Positions 40,123-52,236 of a DNA stretch of 64,000 nt are shown piece after piece. Location of the stretch: contig CM062209.1 of assembly GCA_031216445.1 (NCBI GenBank), positions 25,186,001-25,250,000 of the forward strand. Direction: 5' to 3'. The position numbers were made by a program, and so were the translations under genes. This DNA is from Lateolabrax maculatus (lineage: Eukaryota > Chordata > Actinopteri > Acropomatiformes > Lateolabracidae). The first letter of the stretch is position 1. Every line of letters begins with the position of its first letter. The notes under the pieces were generated by a model. It was not told the DNA's origin and did no database searches. It saw only the letters and a program-made list of their open reading frames with translations.

Positions 40123-40852
40123 TCAGTTGTGTACATTTCGCCGGGACCATCTCTGTATGGCGTCGCACGTGCCGACGGGGTGCGAGCAGACCTGGATCGT
40201 CTGAGCATCGTTGAAGCCGTCGTCCCAGCAGAACTCTTCCGTGCAGGGGATGAGGCCGCCACCGCCAACGCCGCCGCCGCGTCTCAGCGCCGAACGATGC
40301 TGGACTCCTTGTCCTTTTTCTTCTTTTTCTTCTTCTTCTTCTTCTTCTTCTTCTTCTTCTTTTTCTTCTTCTTCTGCTCGTGCTCCTGCTTCTCCTGCTT
40401 CTCCTGCTTCTACTTTTCCTTCTACTTCTGCTCGTGCTTCTTCTGCTCGTGCTCCTGCTTCTCCTGCTTCTCCTGCTTCTACTTTTCCTTCTACTTCTGC
40501 TCGTGCTTCTTCTGCTCGTGCTCCTGCTTCTCCTGCTTCTACTTTTCCTTCTTCTTCGGGCTCCCCGTCCACCACGTCGTACGGCCCAAAGTCGTCGAGC
40601 GCGGAGAATGGGTTAGCGCACTGCGCCTCTATCCCGGCGTGCAATTTGGCATGCAATTTGGCGTACCTGACGACAAACTCGGGACCGTAGAGCCGGCACT
40701 GATCCGGAGACATGCGGATGAACTGGTTAAAGTTGTCAAAGTGGTCAACGAAAGCGTACATTCCCATGGCTACTAGGCACTTGCAGAGCAGAGGGTCACG
40801 TCTTTTTTTATTTTTATGCTCCCAGAGACGTTCATGTGGTCTCCAGGCAAAC

Positions 40853-40893
<41 letters not shown>

Positions 40894-40932
40894 CCTCCTC
40901 ATCATTATCATTTCTTCAGCCCCGTTCCTCAT
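40123..40932 (-). CDS. Polyglutamine/acidic-repeat hypothetical protein (269 aa)
   Basis: Minus-strand frame beginning MRNGAEEMIMMRRW, then polyglutamine from CAG repeats (plus-strand CTG run 40854-40889), then a compact domain of about 75 residues (MGMYAFVDHFDNFNQF to SALDDFGPYD). Next come tandem Glu/Ala/Gly repeats (units like EGKVEAGEAGEAGARAEEARA) and a Glu run, ending in a second conserved segment (EEFCWDDGFNDAQTIQVC to RNVHN). The two non-repetitive segments are almost unchanged in the second copy at 61861-62409, which supports real coding. The function is unknown; the acidic, repeat-rich form suggests a nuclear regulator or virion component. It lies inside the long direct repeat, so a complete element would carry it twice. 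Confidence 0.55.
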
Positions 40933-40952
40933 CTCATCGTGTCTTATCCGTG

Positions 40953-40961
40953 TGTGTGTGT

Positions 40962-40996
<35 letters not shown>
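40953..40996. repeat. (GT)n microsatellite
   Basis: GT dinucleotide run upstream of the polyQ gene; it is missing from the second copy of the direct repeat together with about 110 bp around it. Confidence 0.85.
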
Positions 40997-40997
<1 letters not shown>

Positions 40998-41440
40998 CTC
41001 ATGATCAGTTGGACATTTTCTCACTGGATGTTTTTTTGGAGGTTTCTGTTGCGCGAGTCATCATCTGCTTCTGAACATTTTCCCACTATAGGGGATTTTA
41101 TGTGTGACTCATCCCCTTCTTCTTCTTCTTCTTCTTCTTCTTCTTCCCCGCGAGCGTCGGGCCTCCGCGACCCGTCGCTCCTCTCCTTCCACTCGTCCTT
41201 CCCCTTGTCCTCCTTCTTCTTGTTCTTCTTCTTCTTCTTCTTCTTCTTCTTCTCACTGTCACTCTCTCCGCCTCCGCACGCTCTTGTGCCTCCTGCTGGC
41301 AGGAATGTGCACATAGCTGCCTGAACTGGACGGTTTTTCTCTCACGGCCACAAGGAGCCAGTGTTCTTCTCCTGGAGTTACACGGGAAATCGATTTTTAA
41401 AAGACCCCCCCTCACCCACGTTCCTCCCGCGAGCAGCGGG
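40997..41440. repeat. CTT triplet tracts and spacer before the 145-bp array
   Basis: Two TTC/CTT runs (about 41117-41145 and 41214-41252) with strong pyrimidine bias on the plus strand. Frames here translate to Ser, Leu, Phe or Glu/Lys runs and are not supported as genes. The block is closely matched at 62600-62960. Confidence 0.75.
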
Positions 41441-43962
41441 CCTCCGTGACCCGACGATGCGTGGCCCCTCCACTTCCCACTCGTCCTTCTCCTCGTCCTC
41501 CTACCTCTTCTCCTTCTCGCCCTCGTTCCTCCCAGTGCGCGGCGGGCCTCCGCGACCCGACGAGGCGTCGCCCCTCTCCTTCCTCACGTCCTTCGCCTCG
41601 TCCGTCTACTTCTTCTCCTTTTTTCCCCTCTCCTCTTTGCCTTTCTCGCTGTCCCTCCGCACGCCCTCGTTATTCCCGGCGCACGACCGGCCTCCGTGAC
41701 CCGACGAGGCGTGGCTCCTCCACTTTCCACTCGTCCTTCGCCTCGTCCTCCTACCTCTTCTCCTTCTCGCCCTCGTTCCTCCCAGCGCGCGGCGGGCCTC
41801 CACGACCCGACGAAGCGTGGCCCCTCCACTTTCCCATCGTCCTTCGCCTCGTCTTTCTACTTCTTCTCCTTTTTTCCCTCTCCTCTTCGCCTTTCTCGCT
41901 GTCCCTCGCCTGGCCTTCGTTCCTCCCGGCGCGCGGCCTGCCTCGGAGGCCCGACGAAGCGTGGCCCCTCCACTTTCCCCTCGTCCTTCGCCTCGTCCTT
42001 CTACTTCTTCTCCTTTTTTTCCCTCTCCTCTTCGCCTTTCTCGCTGTCCCTCCGCACGCCCTCGTTCCCCCCGGCGCACGGCCTGCCTCCGTGACCCGAC
42101 GAAGCGTCGCACCTCCACTTTCCCCTCGTCCTTCGCCTCGTCCTTGTACTTCTTCTCCTTTTTTTCCCTCTCCTCTTCGCCTTTCTCGCTGTCCCTCCGC
42201 ACGCCCTCGTTCCCCCCGGCGCACGGCCTGCCTCCGTGACCCGACGAAGCGTCGCCCCTCCACTTTCCCCTCGTCCTTCGCCTCGTCTTTCTACTTTTTC
42301 TCCTTTTTTCCCTCTCCTCTTCGCCTTTCTCGCTGTCCCTCGCCTGGCCCTCGTTCCCCCCGGCGCGCGGCCTGCCTCGGAGGCCCGACGAAGCGTCGCC
42401 CCTCCACTTTCCCCTCGTCCTTCGCCTCGTCTTTCTACTTTTTCTCCTTTTTTCCCTCTCCTCTTCGCCTTTCTCGCTGTCCCTCGTCTGGCCCTCGTTC
42501 CTCCCGGCGCGCGGCCTGCCTCGGAGGCCCGACGAGGCGTGGCCCCTCCACTTTCCCCTCGTCCTTCGCCTCGTCCTTGTACTTCTTCTCCTTTTTTTCC
42601 CTCTCCTCTTCGCCTTTCTCGCTGTCCCTACGCACGCCCTCGTTCCCCCCGGCGCACGGCCTGCCTCCGTGACCCGACGAAGCGTCGCCCCTCCACTTTC
42701 CCCTCGTCCTTCGCCTCGTCTTTCTACTTTTTCTCCTTTTTTCCCTCTCCTCTTCGCCTTTCTCGCTGTCCCTCGCCTGGCCCTCGTTCCCCCCGGCGCG
42801 CGGCCTGCCTCGGAGGCCCGACGAAGCGTCGCCCCTCCACTTTCCCCTCGTCCTTCGCCTCGTCTTTCTACTTTTTCTCCTTTTTTCCCTCTCCTCTTCG
42901 CCTTTCTCGCTGTCCCTCGTCTGGCCCTCGTTCCTCCCGGCGCGCGGCCTGCCTCGGAGGCCCGACGAGGCGTGGCCCCTCCACTTTCCCCTCGTCCTTC
43001 GCCTCGTCCTTGTACTTCTTCTCCTTTTTTTCCCTCTCCTCTTCGCCTTTCTCGCTGTCCCTCCGCACGCCCTCGTTCCCCCCGGCGCACGGCCTGCCTC
43101 CGTGACCCGACGAAGCGTGGCCCCTCCACTTTCCCCTCGTCCTTCGCCTCGTCCTTCTACTTCTTCTCCTTTTTTCCCTCTCCTCTTCGCCTTTCTCGCT
43201 GTCCCTCCGCACGCCCTCGTTCCCCCCGGCGCACGGCCTGCCTCCGTGACCCGACGAAGCGTGGCACCTCCACTTTCCCCTCGTCCTTCGCCTCGTCCTT
43301 CTACTTCTTCTCCTTTTTTCCCTCTCCTCTTCGCCTTTCTCGCTGTCCCTCCGCACGCCCTCGTTCCCCCCGGCGCACGGCCTGCCTCCGTGACCCGACG
43401 AAGCGTCGCACCTCCACTTTCCCCTCGTCCTTCGCCTCGTCCTTGTACTTCTTCTCCTTTTTTTCCCTCTCCTATTCGCCTTTCTCGCTGTCCCTCCGCA
43501 CGCCCTCGTTCCTCCCGGCGCGCGGCCTGCCTCGGAGGCCCGACGAGGCGTGGCACCTCCACTTTCCCCTCGTCCTTCGCCTCGTCCTTCTACTTCTTCT
43601 CCTTTTTTCCCTCTCCTCTTCGCCTTTCTCGCTGTCCCTCCGCACGCCCTCGTTCCCCCTGGCGCGCGGCCTGCCTCCGTGACCCGACGAAGCGTCGCAC
43701 CTCCACTTTCCCCTCGTCCTTCGCTTCGTCCTTGTACTTCTTCTCCTTTTTTTCCCTCTCCTCTTCGCCTTTCTCGCTGTCCCTCTGCACGCCCTCGTTC
43801 CTCCTGGCGCGCGGCCTGTCTCGGAGGCCCGACGAGGCGTCGCACCTCCACTTTCCCCTCGTCCTTCGCCTCGTCCTTATACTTCTTCTCCTTTTTTTTT
43901 CTCTCCTCTTCTCCTTCTCACCCTCGTTCCTCCCAGCGCCTGGCGGGCCTCGGCGACCCGAT
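41441..43962. repeat. CT-rich tandem array, 144-145 bp unit with a 433-bp higher-order period
   Basis: About 17 copies of a unit containing CCGACGAAGCGT, CCACTTTCCCCTCGTCCTTC and CTTTCTCGCTGTCCCT. Equivalent points at 42241, 42385, 42529 and 42674 give 144-145 bp, and 42241, 42674 and 43107 show a 433-bp higher-order unit of three. The array is strongly pyrimidine-rich on the plus strand. Long frames exist on both strands because stops are rare, and 145 is not a multiple of 3, so each copy changes frame; I do not call genes here. Confidence 0.9.
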
Positions 43963-44665
43963 GAGAGAGTCCGGTGGGACAAAAGAAGTCCAGTCGGACA
44001 GATGAAAATTTCTGGTGAGACAAATGAGAAAAAAAAAAAAGTCAGATAGATGAAAGAACCTTGGTCGGAGAACTGAGAGAGCCCAGTGGGACAAAAGAAG
44101 TCCGGTCGGACAGGTGAACATTTCTGGTGGGACAAATGAGGAAAAAAAAAAAAAAAAGTCAGAAGAACCCTGGTCGGAGAAATGAGAGAGCCCGGTGGGA
44201 CAAAAGAAGTCCGGTCGGACAGATGAACATTTCTGGTGGGACAAATGAGAAAAAAAAGAAAAAAAAGTCAGATAGGATGAAAAAACCCTGGTCGGAGAAA
44301 TGAGAGAGCCCGGTGGGACAAAAGAAGTCCGGTCGGACAGATGAACATTTCTGGTGGGACAAATGAGGGGAAAAAAAAAAAAAAAAAAAAGTCAGAAGAA
44401 CCCTGGTCGGAGAAATGAGAGAGCCCGGTGGGACAAAAGAAGTCCGGTGGGACAGATGAACATTTCTGGTGGGACAAATGAGAAAAAAAAGAAAAAAAAA
44501 AGTCAGATAGGATGAAAAAACCCTGGTCGGAGAAATGAGAGAGCCCGGTGGGACAAAAGAAGTCCGGTCGGACAGATGAACATTTCTGGTGGGACAAATG
44601 AGGAAAAAAAAAAGTCAGAAGAACCCTGGTCGGAGAAATGAGAGAGTCCGGTGGGACAGAAGTGG
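43963..44665. repeat. Tandem array of about 108-123 bp units with poly-A tracts
   Basis: Six copies, each with GAGAGCCCGGTGGGACAAAA, GAAGTCCGGTCGGACAGATG, a CATTTCTGGTGGGACAAATG block, an A run of 10-20 bases and AACCCTGGTCGGAG. Copies differ mainly in A-run length. No gene. Confidence 0.9.
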
Positions 44666-45180
44666 AGAGTCATCCGACTGAGGGCGAGTCATCCAACCGG
44701 CTCCAAGTTGTCTGACCGGCTCCCTCCTTCCCCCCCTTTCTCCTCTGACTCACTGAGCAGGCACGAATTGTCCGATCGAGGGCGATCCGTCCGACCGGCT
44801 CTCTTCTTCCCTCCCTCTCTCCTCTGACTCACTGAGCAGGCACGAATTGTCCGATCGACGGCGATTCGTCCGACCGGCTCTCTCCTTCCCTCCCTCTCTC
44901 CTCTGACTCACTGAGCAGGCACGAATTGTCCGATCGACGGCGATTCGTCCGACCGGCTCTCTCCTTCCCTCTCTCCTTCCCTCCCATTCTCCTCTGACTC
45001 ACTGAGCAGGCATGAATTGTCCGATCGATGGCGATCCGTCCGACCGGCTCTCTCCTTCCCTCCCTTTCTCCTCTGACTCTCTGAGCAGGCACGAATTGTC
45101 CGACTGAGGTGAGTTGTCCGATGGAGCTCTCTCCACCCTCAACTATGGTCCGCCCATTGAACAAAACAGACCAGCTCACA
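44666..45180. repeat. Tandem array of 77-92 bp units with GTCCGACCGG motif
   Basis: Five or six copies of a unit reading CTCTGACTCACTGAGCAGGC, then GAATTGTCCGATCGA, then GTCCGACCGGCTCTCTCC. It opens with GAGTCATCCGACTG, similar to the array at 11290-11830. No gene; 45181-45400 after it is AT-rich spacer. Confidence 0.85.
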
Positions 45181-45399
45181 CATCAGCAGGCCAGAGAAGA
45201 GGCAGAAGGCTCTGGGAAAGGTAGGTAGGAAATGAAAGGGGGATGAGAGGACAAAGAGACCACGGCGCAGTCTTTTTACAGTCTTTGCTTTTTGACTTGA
45301 CTGACTATTTGATATTTTAAATTAAATGAAATGTATTCATGTATTTATAACAGAGAGCGTGGAATGACGAACAAGAACGACGTCTCAGCGCAGAGGGGA

Positions 45400-48300
45400 C
45401 CGGCCGCCGGGATGATGAGGAACGGTCCCGGGAAGGGACCCGACGTGCCCCGAGGACCTCGCTCGGACTCCGTGGAGGAGGATGATGAGGAGGGGAAGGG
45501 GCGAAGAGGACGGGACGGGAAAAGGCTACAAGGAACGGTCCCGGGAGGGACCCGACGTGCCCCGAGGACCTCGCTCGGACTCCGCGGAGGAGGATGATGA
45601 GGAGGGGAAGGGGCGAAGAGGACGCGACGGGAAAAGGCTACAAGGAACGGTCCCGGGAGGGACCCGACGTGCCCCGAGGACCTCGCTCGGACTCCGTGGA
45701 GGAGGATGATGAGGAGGGGAAGGGGCGAAGAGGACGCGACGGGAAAAGGCTACAAGGAACGGTCCCGGGAGGGACCCGACGTGCCCCGAGGACCTCGCTC
45801 GGACTCCGTGGAGGAGGATGATGAGGAGGGGAAGGGGCGAAGAGGACGCGACGGGAAAAGGCTACAAGGAACGGTCCCGGGAGGGACCCGACGTGCCCCG
45901 AGGACCTCGCTCGGACTCCGTGGAGGAGGATGATGAGGAGGGGAAGGGGCGAAGAGGACGCGACGGGAAAAGGCTACAAGGAACGGTCCCGGGAGGGACC
46001 CGACGTGCCCCGAGGACCTCGCTCGGACTCCGTGGAGGAGGATGATGAGGAGGGGAAGGGGCGAAGAGGACGCGACGGGAAAAGGCTACAAGGAACGGTC
46101 CCGGGAGGGACCCGACGTGCCCCGAGGACCTCGCTCGGACTCCGAGGAGGAGGATGATGAGGAGGGGAAGGGGCGAAGAGGACAAGACTACGACTACGAG
46201 GAACGAGGCCGCCGGTCGTCTCGAAGAACCTCTCCGCACCTACGCGTTTCGCCGAGACCCCGGCTTGTCAACGGACAACGCTCGGACTCCGAGGAGGAGG
46301 TCGATGAGCGGGAGAAGGGGGTGGAAAGGAAGGAGCGAACGCGGTGCGAAGATCGACAGGTGAGTACGAAGCATGAAGAAGGAGGAGAGGAGAAGAGCGG
46401 GAGGCGACCGGCCGCCGGGATGAGGAACGGTCCCGGGAAGGGACCCGACGTGCCCCGAGGACCTCGCTCGGACTCCGAGGAGGAGGATGATGAGGAGGGG
46501 AAGGGGCGAAGAGGACGCGACGGGAAAAGGCTACAAGGAACGGTCCCGGGAGGGACCCGACGTGCCCCGAGGACCTCGCTCGGACTCCGAGGAGGAGGAT
46601 GATGAGGAGGGGAAGGGGCGAATAGGACGCGACGGGAAAAGGCTACAAGGAACGGTCCCGGGAGGGACCCGACGTGCCCCGAGGACCTCGCTCGGACTCC
46701 GCGGAGGAGGATGATGAGGAGGGGAAGGGGCGAAGAGGACAAGACTACGACTACGAGGAACGAGGCCGCCGGTCGTCTCGAAGAACCTCTCCGCACCTAC
46801 GCGTTTCGCCGAGACCCCGGCTTGTCAACGGACAACGCTCGGACTCCGAGGAGGAGGTCGATGAGCGGGAGAAGGGGGTGGAAAGGAAGGAGCGAACGCG
46901 GTGCGAAGATCGACAGGTGAGTACGAAGCATGAAGAAGAAGGAGGAGAGGAGAAGAGCGGGAGGCGACCGGCCGCCGGGATGAGGAACGGTCCCGGGAAG
47001 GGACCCGACGTGCCCCGAGGACCTCGCTCGGACTCCGAGGAGGAGGATGATGAGGAGGGGAAGGGGCGAAGAGGACGCGACGGGAAAAGGCTACAAGGAA
47101 CGGTCCCGGGAGGGACCCGACGTGCCCCGAGGACCTCGCTCGGACTCCGAGGAGGAGGATGATGAGGAGGGGAAGGGGCGAAGAGGACGCGACGGGAAAA
47201 GGCTACAAGGAACGGTCCCGGGAGGGACCCGACGTGCCCCGAGGACCTCGCTCGGACTCCGAGGAGGAGGATGATGAGGAGGGGAAGGGGCGAAGAGGAC
47301 AAGACTACGACTACGAGGAACGAGGCCGCCGGTCGTCTCGAAGAACCTCTCCGCACCTACGCGTTTCGCCGAGACCCCGGCTTGTCAACGGACAACGCTC
47401 GGACTCCGAGGAGGAGGTCGATGAGCGGGAGAAGGGGGTGGAAAGGAAGGAGCGAACGCGGTGCGAAGATCGACAGGTGAGTACGAAGCATGAAGAAGGA
47501 GGAGAGGAGAAGAGCGGGAGGCGACCGGCCGCCGGGATGAGGAACGGTCCCGGGAAGGGACCCGACGTGCCCCGAGGACCTCGCTCGGACTCCGCGGAGG
47601 AGGATGATGAGGAGGGGAAGGGGCGAAGAGGATGGACGGGAAAAGGCTACAAGGAACGGTCCCGGGAGGGACCCGACGTGCCCCGAGGACCTCGCTCGGA
47701 CTCCGCGGAGGAGGATGATGAGGAGGGGAAGGGGCGAAGAGGACGCGACGGGAAAAGGCTACAAGGAACGGTCCCGGGAGGGACCCGACGTGCCCCGAGG
47801 ACCTCGCTCGGACTCCGTGGAGGAGGATGATGAGGAGGGGAAGGGGCGAAGAGGACGCGACGGGAAAAGGCTACAAGGAACGGTCCCGGGAGGGACCCGA
47901 CGTGCCCCGAGGACCTCGCTCGGACTCCGTGGAGGAGGATGATGAGGAGGGGAAGGGGCGAAGAGGACGCGACGGGAAAAGGCTACAAGGAACGGTCCCG
48001 GGAGGGACCCGACGTGCCCCGAGGACCTCGCTCGGACTCCGAGGAGGAGGATGATGAGGAGGGGAAGGGGCGAAGAGGACGCGACGGGAAAAGGCTACAA
48101 GGAACGGTCCCGGGAGGGACCCGACGTGCCCCGAGGACCTCGCTCGGACTCCGAGGAGGAGGATGATGAGGAGGGGAAGGGGCGAAGAGGACAAGACTAC
48201 GACTACGAGGAACGAAGCCGCCGGTCGTCTCGAAGAACCTCTCCGCACCTACGCGTTTCGCCGAGACCCCGGCTTGTCAACGGACAACGCTCGGACTCCG

Positions 48301-51300
48301 AGGAGGAGGTCGATGAGCGGGAGAAGGGGGTGGAAAGGAAGGAGCGAACGCGGTGCGAAGATCGACAGGTGAGTACGAAGCATGAAGAAGGAGGAGAGGA
48401 GAAGAGCGGGAGGCGACCGGCCGCCGGGATGAGGAACGGTCCCGGGAAGGGACCCGACGTGCCCCGAGGACCTCGCTCGGACTCCGAGGAGGAGGATGAT
48501 GAGGAGGGGAAGGGGCGAAGAGGACGCGACGGGAAAAGGCTACAAGGAACGGTCCCGGGAGGGACCCGACGTGCCCCGAGGACCTCGCTCGGACTCCGAG
48601 GAGGAGGATGATGAGGAGGGGAAGGGGCGAATAGGACGCGACGGGAAAAGGCTACAAGGAACGGTCCCGGGAGGGACCCGACGTGCCCCGAGGACCTCGC
48701 TCGGACTCCGCGGAGGAGGATGATGAGGAGGGGAAGGGGCGAAGAGGACAAGACTACGACTACGAGGAACGAGGCCGCCGGTCGTCTCGAAGAACCTCTC
48801 CGCACCTACGCGTTTCGCCGAGACCCCGGCTTGTCAACGGACAACGCTCGGACTCCGAGGAGGAGGTCGATGAGCGGGAGAAGGGGGTGGAAAGGAAGGA
48901 GCGAACGCGGTGCGAAGATCGACAGGTGAGTACGAAGCATGAAGAAGAAGGAGGAGAGGAGAAGAGCGGGAGGCGACCGGCCGCCGGGATGAGGAACGGT
49001 CCCGGGAAGGGACCCGACGTGCCCCGAGGACCTCGCTCGGACTCCGAGGAGGAGGATGATGAGGAGGGGAAGGGGCGAAGAGGACGCGACGGGAAAAGGC
49101 TACAAGGAACGGTCCCGGGAGGGACCCGACGTGCCCCGAGGACCTCGCTCGGACTCCGAGGAGGAGGATGATGAGGAGGGGAAGGGGCGAAGAGGACGCG
49201 ACGGGAAAAGGCTACAAGGAACGGTCCCGGGAGGGACCCGACGTGCCCCGAGGACCTCGCTCGGACTCCGAGGAGGAGGATGATGAGGAGGGGAAGGGGC
49301 GAAGAGGACAAGACTACGACTACGAGGAACGAGGCCGCCGGTCGTCTCGAAGAACCTCTCCGCACCTACGCGTTTCGCCGAGACCCCGGCTTGTCAACGG
49401 ACAACGCTCGGACTCCGAGGAGGAGGTCGATGAGCGGGAGAAGGGGGTGGAAAGGAAGGAGCGAACGCGGTGCGAAGATCGACAGGTGAGTACGAAGCAT
49501 GAAGAAGGAGGAGAGGAGAAGAGCGGGAGGCGACCGGCCGCCGGGATGAGGAACGGTCCCGGGAAGGGACCCGACGTGCCCCGAGGACCTCGCTCGGACT
49601 CCGCGGAGGAGGATGATGAGGAGGGGAAGGGGCGAAGAGGATGGACGGGAAAAGGCTACAAGGAACGGTCCCGGGAGGGACCCGACGTGCCCCGAGGACC
49701 TCGCTCGGACTCCGCGGAGGAGGATGATGAGGAGGGGAAGGGGCGAAGAGGACGCGACGGGAAAAGGCTACAAGGAACGGTCCCGGGAGGGACCCGACGT
49801 GCCCCGAGGACCTCGCTCGGACTCCGTGGAGGAGGATGATGAGGAGGGGAAGGGGCGAAGAGGACGCGACGGGAAAAGGCTACAAGGAACGGTCCCGGGA
49901 GGGACCCGACGTGCCCCGAGGACCTCGCTCGGACTCCGTGGAGGAGGATGATGAGGAGGGGAAGGGGCGAAGAGGACGCGACGGGAAAAGGCTACAAGGA
50001 ACGGTCCCGGGAGGGACCCGACGTGCCCCGAGGACCTCGCTCGGACTCCGAGGAGGAGGATGATGAGGAGGGGAAGGGGCGAAGAGGACGCGACGGGAAA
50101 AGGCTACAAGGAACGGTCCCGGGAGGGACCCGACGTGCCCCGAGGACCTCGCTCGGACTCCGAGGAGGAGGATGATGAGGAGGGGAAGGGGCGAAGAGGA
50201 CAAGACTACGACTACGAGGAACGAAGCCGCCGGTCGTCTCGAAGAACCTCTCCGCACCTACGCGTTTCGCCGAGACCCCGGCTTGTCAACGGACAACGCT
50301 CGGACTCCGAGGAGGAGGTCGATGAGCGGGAGAAGGGGGTGGAAAGGAAGGAGCGAACGCGGTGCGAAGATCGACAGGTGAGTACGAAGCATGAAGAAGG
50401 AGGAGAGGAGAAGAGCGGGAGGCGACCGGCCGCCAGGATGAGGAACGGTCCCGGGAAGGGACCCGACGTGCCCCGAGGACCTCGCTCGGACTCCGAGGAG
50501 GAGGTCGATGAGCGGGAGAAGGGGGTGGAAAGGAAGGAGCGAACGCGGTGCGAAGATCGACAGGTGAGTACGAAGCATGAAGAAGGAGGAGAGGAGAAGA
50601 GCGGGAGGCGACCGGCCGCCAGGATGAGGAACGGTCCCGGGAAGGGACCCGACGTGCCCCGAGGACCTCGCTCGGACTCCGAGGAGGAGGATGATGAGGA
50701 GGGGAAGGGGCGAAGAGGACGCGACGGGAAAAGGCTACAAGGAACGGTCCCGGGAGGGACCCGACGTGCCCCGAGGACCTCGCTCGGACTCCGAGGAGGA
50801 GGATGATGAGGAGGGGAAGGGGCGAAGAGGACGCGACGGGAAAAGGCTACAAGGAACGGTCCCGGGAGGGACCCGACGTGCCCCGAGGACCTCGCTCGGA
50901 CTCCGCGGAGGAGGATGATGAGGAGGGGAAGGGGCGAAGAGGACAAGACTACGACTACGAGGAACGAGGCCGCCGGTCGTCTCGAAGAACCTCTCCGCAC
51001 CTACGCGTTTCGCCGAGACCCCGGCTTGTCAACGGACAACGCTCGGACTCCGAGGAGGAGGTCGATGAGCGGGAGAAGGGGGTGGAAAGGAAGGAGCGAA
51101 CGCGGTGCGAAGATCGACAGGTGAGTACGAAGCATGAAGAAGAAGGAGGAGAGGAGAAGAGCGGGAGGCGACCGGCCGCCGGGATGAGGAACGGTCCCGG
51201 GAAGGGACCCGACGTGCCCCGAGGACCTCGCTCGGACTCCGAGGAGGAGGATGATGAGGAGGGGAAGGGGCGAAGAGGACGCGACGGGAAAAGGCTACAA

Positions 51301-52110
51301 GGAACGGTCCCGGGAGGGACCCGACGTGCCCCGAGGACCTCGCTCGGACTCCGAGGAGGAGGATGATGAGGAGGGGAAGGGGCGAAGAGGACGCGACGGG
51401 AAAAGGCTACAAGGAACGGTCCCGGGAGGGACCCGACGTGCCCCGAGGACCTCGCTCGGACTCCGCGGAGGAGGATGATGAGGAGGGGAAGGGGCGAAGA
51501 GTACGCGACGGGAAAAGGCTACAAGGAACGGTCCCGTGAGGGACCCGACGTGCCCCGAGGACCTCGCTCGGACTCCGAGGAGGAGGATGATGAGGAGGGG
51601 AAGGGGCGAAGAGGACGCGACGGGAAAAGGCTACAAGGAACGGTCCCGGGAGGGACCCGACGTGCCCCGAGGACCTCGCTCGGACTCCGCGGAGGAGGAT
51701 GATGAGGAGGGGAAGGGGCGAAGAGGACAAGACTACGACTACGAGGAACGAGGCCGCCGGTCGTCTCGAAGAACCTCTCCGCACCTACGCGTTTCGCCGA
51801 GACCCCGGCTTGTCAACGGACAACGCTCGGACTCCGAGGAGGAGGTCGATGAGCGGGAGAAGGGGGTGGAAAGGAAGGAGCGAACGCGGTGCGAAGATCG
51901 ACAGGTGAGTACGAAGCATGAAGAGGAGGAGAGGAGAAGAGCGGGAGGCGACCGGCCGCCGGGATGAGGAACGGTCCCGGGAAGGGACCCGACGTGCCCC
52001 GAGGACCTCGCTCGGACTCCGAGGAGGAGGATGATGAGGAGGGGAAGGGGCGAAGAGGACGCGACGGGACAGGACTACGAGAAAGGAAAAGACTACGAGA
52101 GAGGACAAGA
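45400..52110 (+). repeat. 112-bp G+A-rich tandem array with 2,009-bp higher-order repeat
   Basis: Dozens of copies of a 112-bp unit (GATGATGAGGAGGGGAAGGG, GGAACGGTCCCGGGAGGGAC and CGAGGACCTCGCTCGGACTC). At intervals a longer unit inserts CAAGACTACGACTACGAGGA, ACGCGTTTCGCCGAGACCCC and GATCGACAGGTGAGTACGAA. Whole blocks recur with a 2,009-bp period (for example 46042, 48051 and 50060), nearly identical, so the array grew by recent block duplication. Because 112 is not a multiple of 3, successive units change frame; the overlapping short frames are not separate genes. The translated sense (Arg/Glu/Ser/Asp-rich) resembles the N-terminal part of the transposase downstream, so the array may be a transcribed, spliced leader or exon reservoir for it. 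Confidence 0.9.
46359..51913 (+). promoter_or_regulatory. Repeated consensus splice donors in the 112-bp array
   Basis: GATCGACAG|GTGAGTACG occurs about ten times (donor GT near 46360, 46917, 47477, 48368, 48926, 49486, 50378, 50562, 51121 and 51905). CAG|GTGAGT is close to the optimal vertebrate 5' splice site. The nearest convincing acceptor downstream is at 52293, just before the transposase start, with a TACTAAT branch-site-like motif at 52237-52243. Splicing from any of these donors to that acceptor would give alternative leaders. Use of the sites is inferred. Confidence 0.45.
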
Positions 52111-52236
52111 CTACGAGAGAGGAGCGCGACGAACGAGGCCGCCGGTCGTCTCGAAGAACCTCTCCGCGCCGACGTGAACGAACTCACGGAAAGGACAGGA
52201 GGGGCAAAGGAGAGTTAAAAAAAAAAAAAATACATG

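Larger units (their letters stand above)
39603..43962. repeat. Internal copy of a long direct repeat (partner at 61377-63455)
   Basis: The order type A unit, type B unit, polyQ/acidic gene, GAA/CTT triplet tracts and CT-rich 145-bp array is repeated in the same orientation at 61377-63455. Identity is high in the unique parts; differences are microsatellite lengths, about 110 bp missing in the second copy (the GT-repeat part near 40945-41050), a 36-bp local duplication at 62880-62915, and many fewer 145-bp units in the second copy. Confidence 0.85.

Noticed and set aside
41606..43851. Several long frames of 300-500 codons on both strands of the CT-rich array
   Set aside because: Unit length of 144-145 bp breaks any constant frame, and all frames are open because stops are rare in the unit; no non-repetitive domain is present.
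45331..52218. Many overlapping frames of 75-260 codons in the 112-bp array
   Set aside because: They repeat the same peptide in shifting frames; a single functional product is not supported without transcript data.
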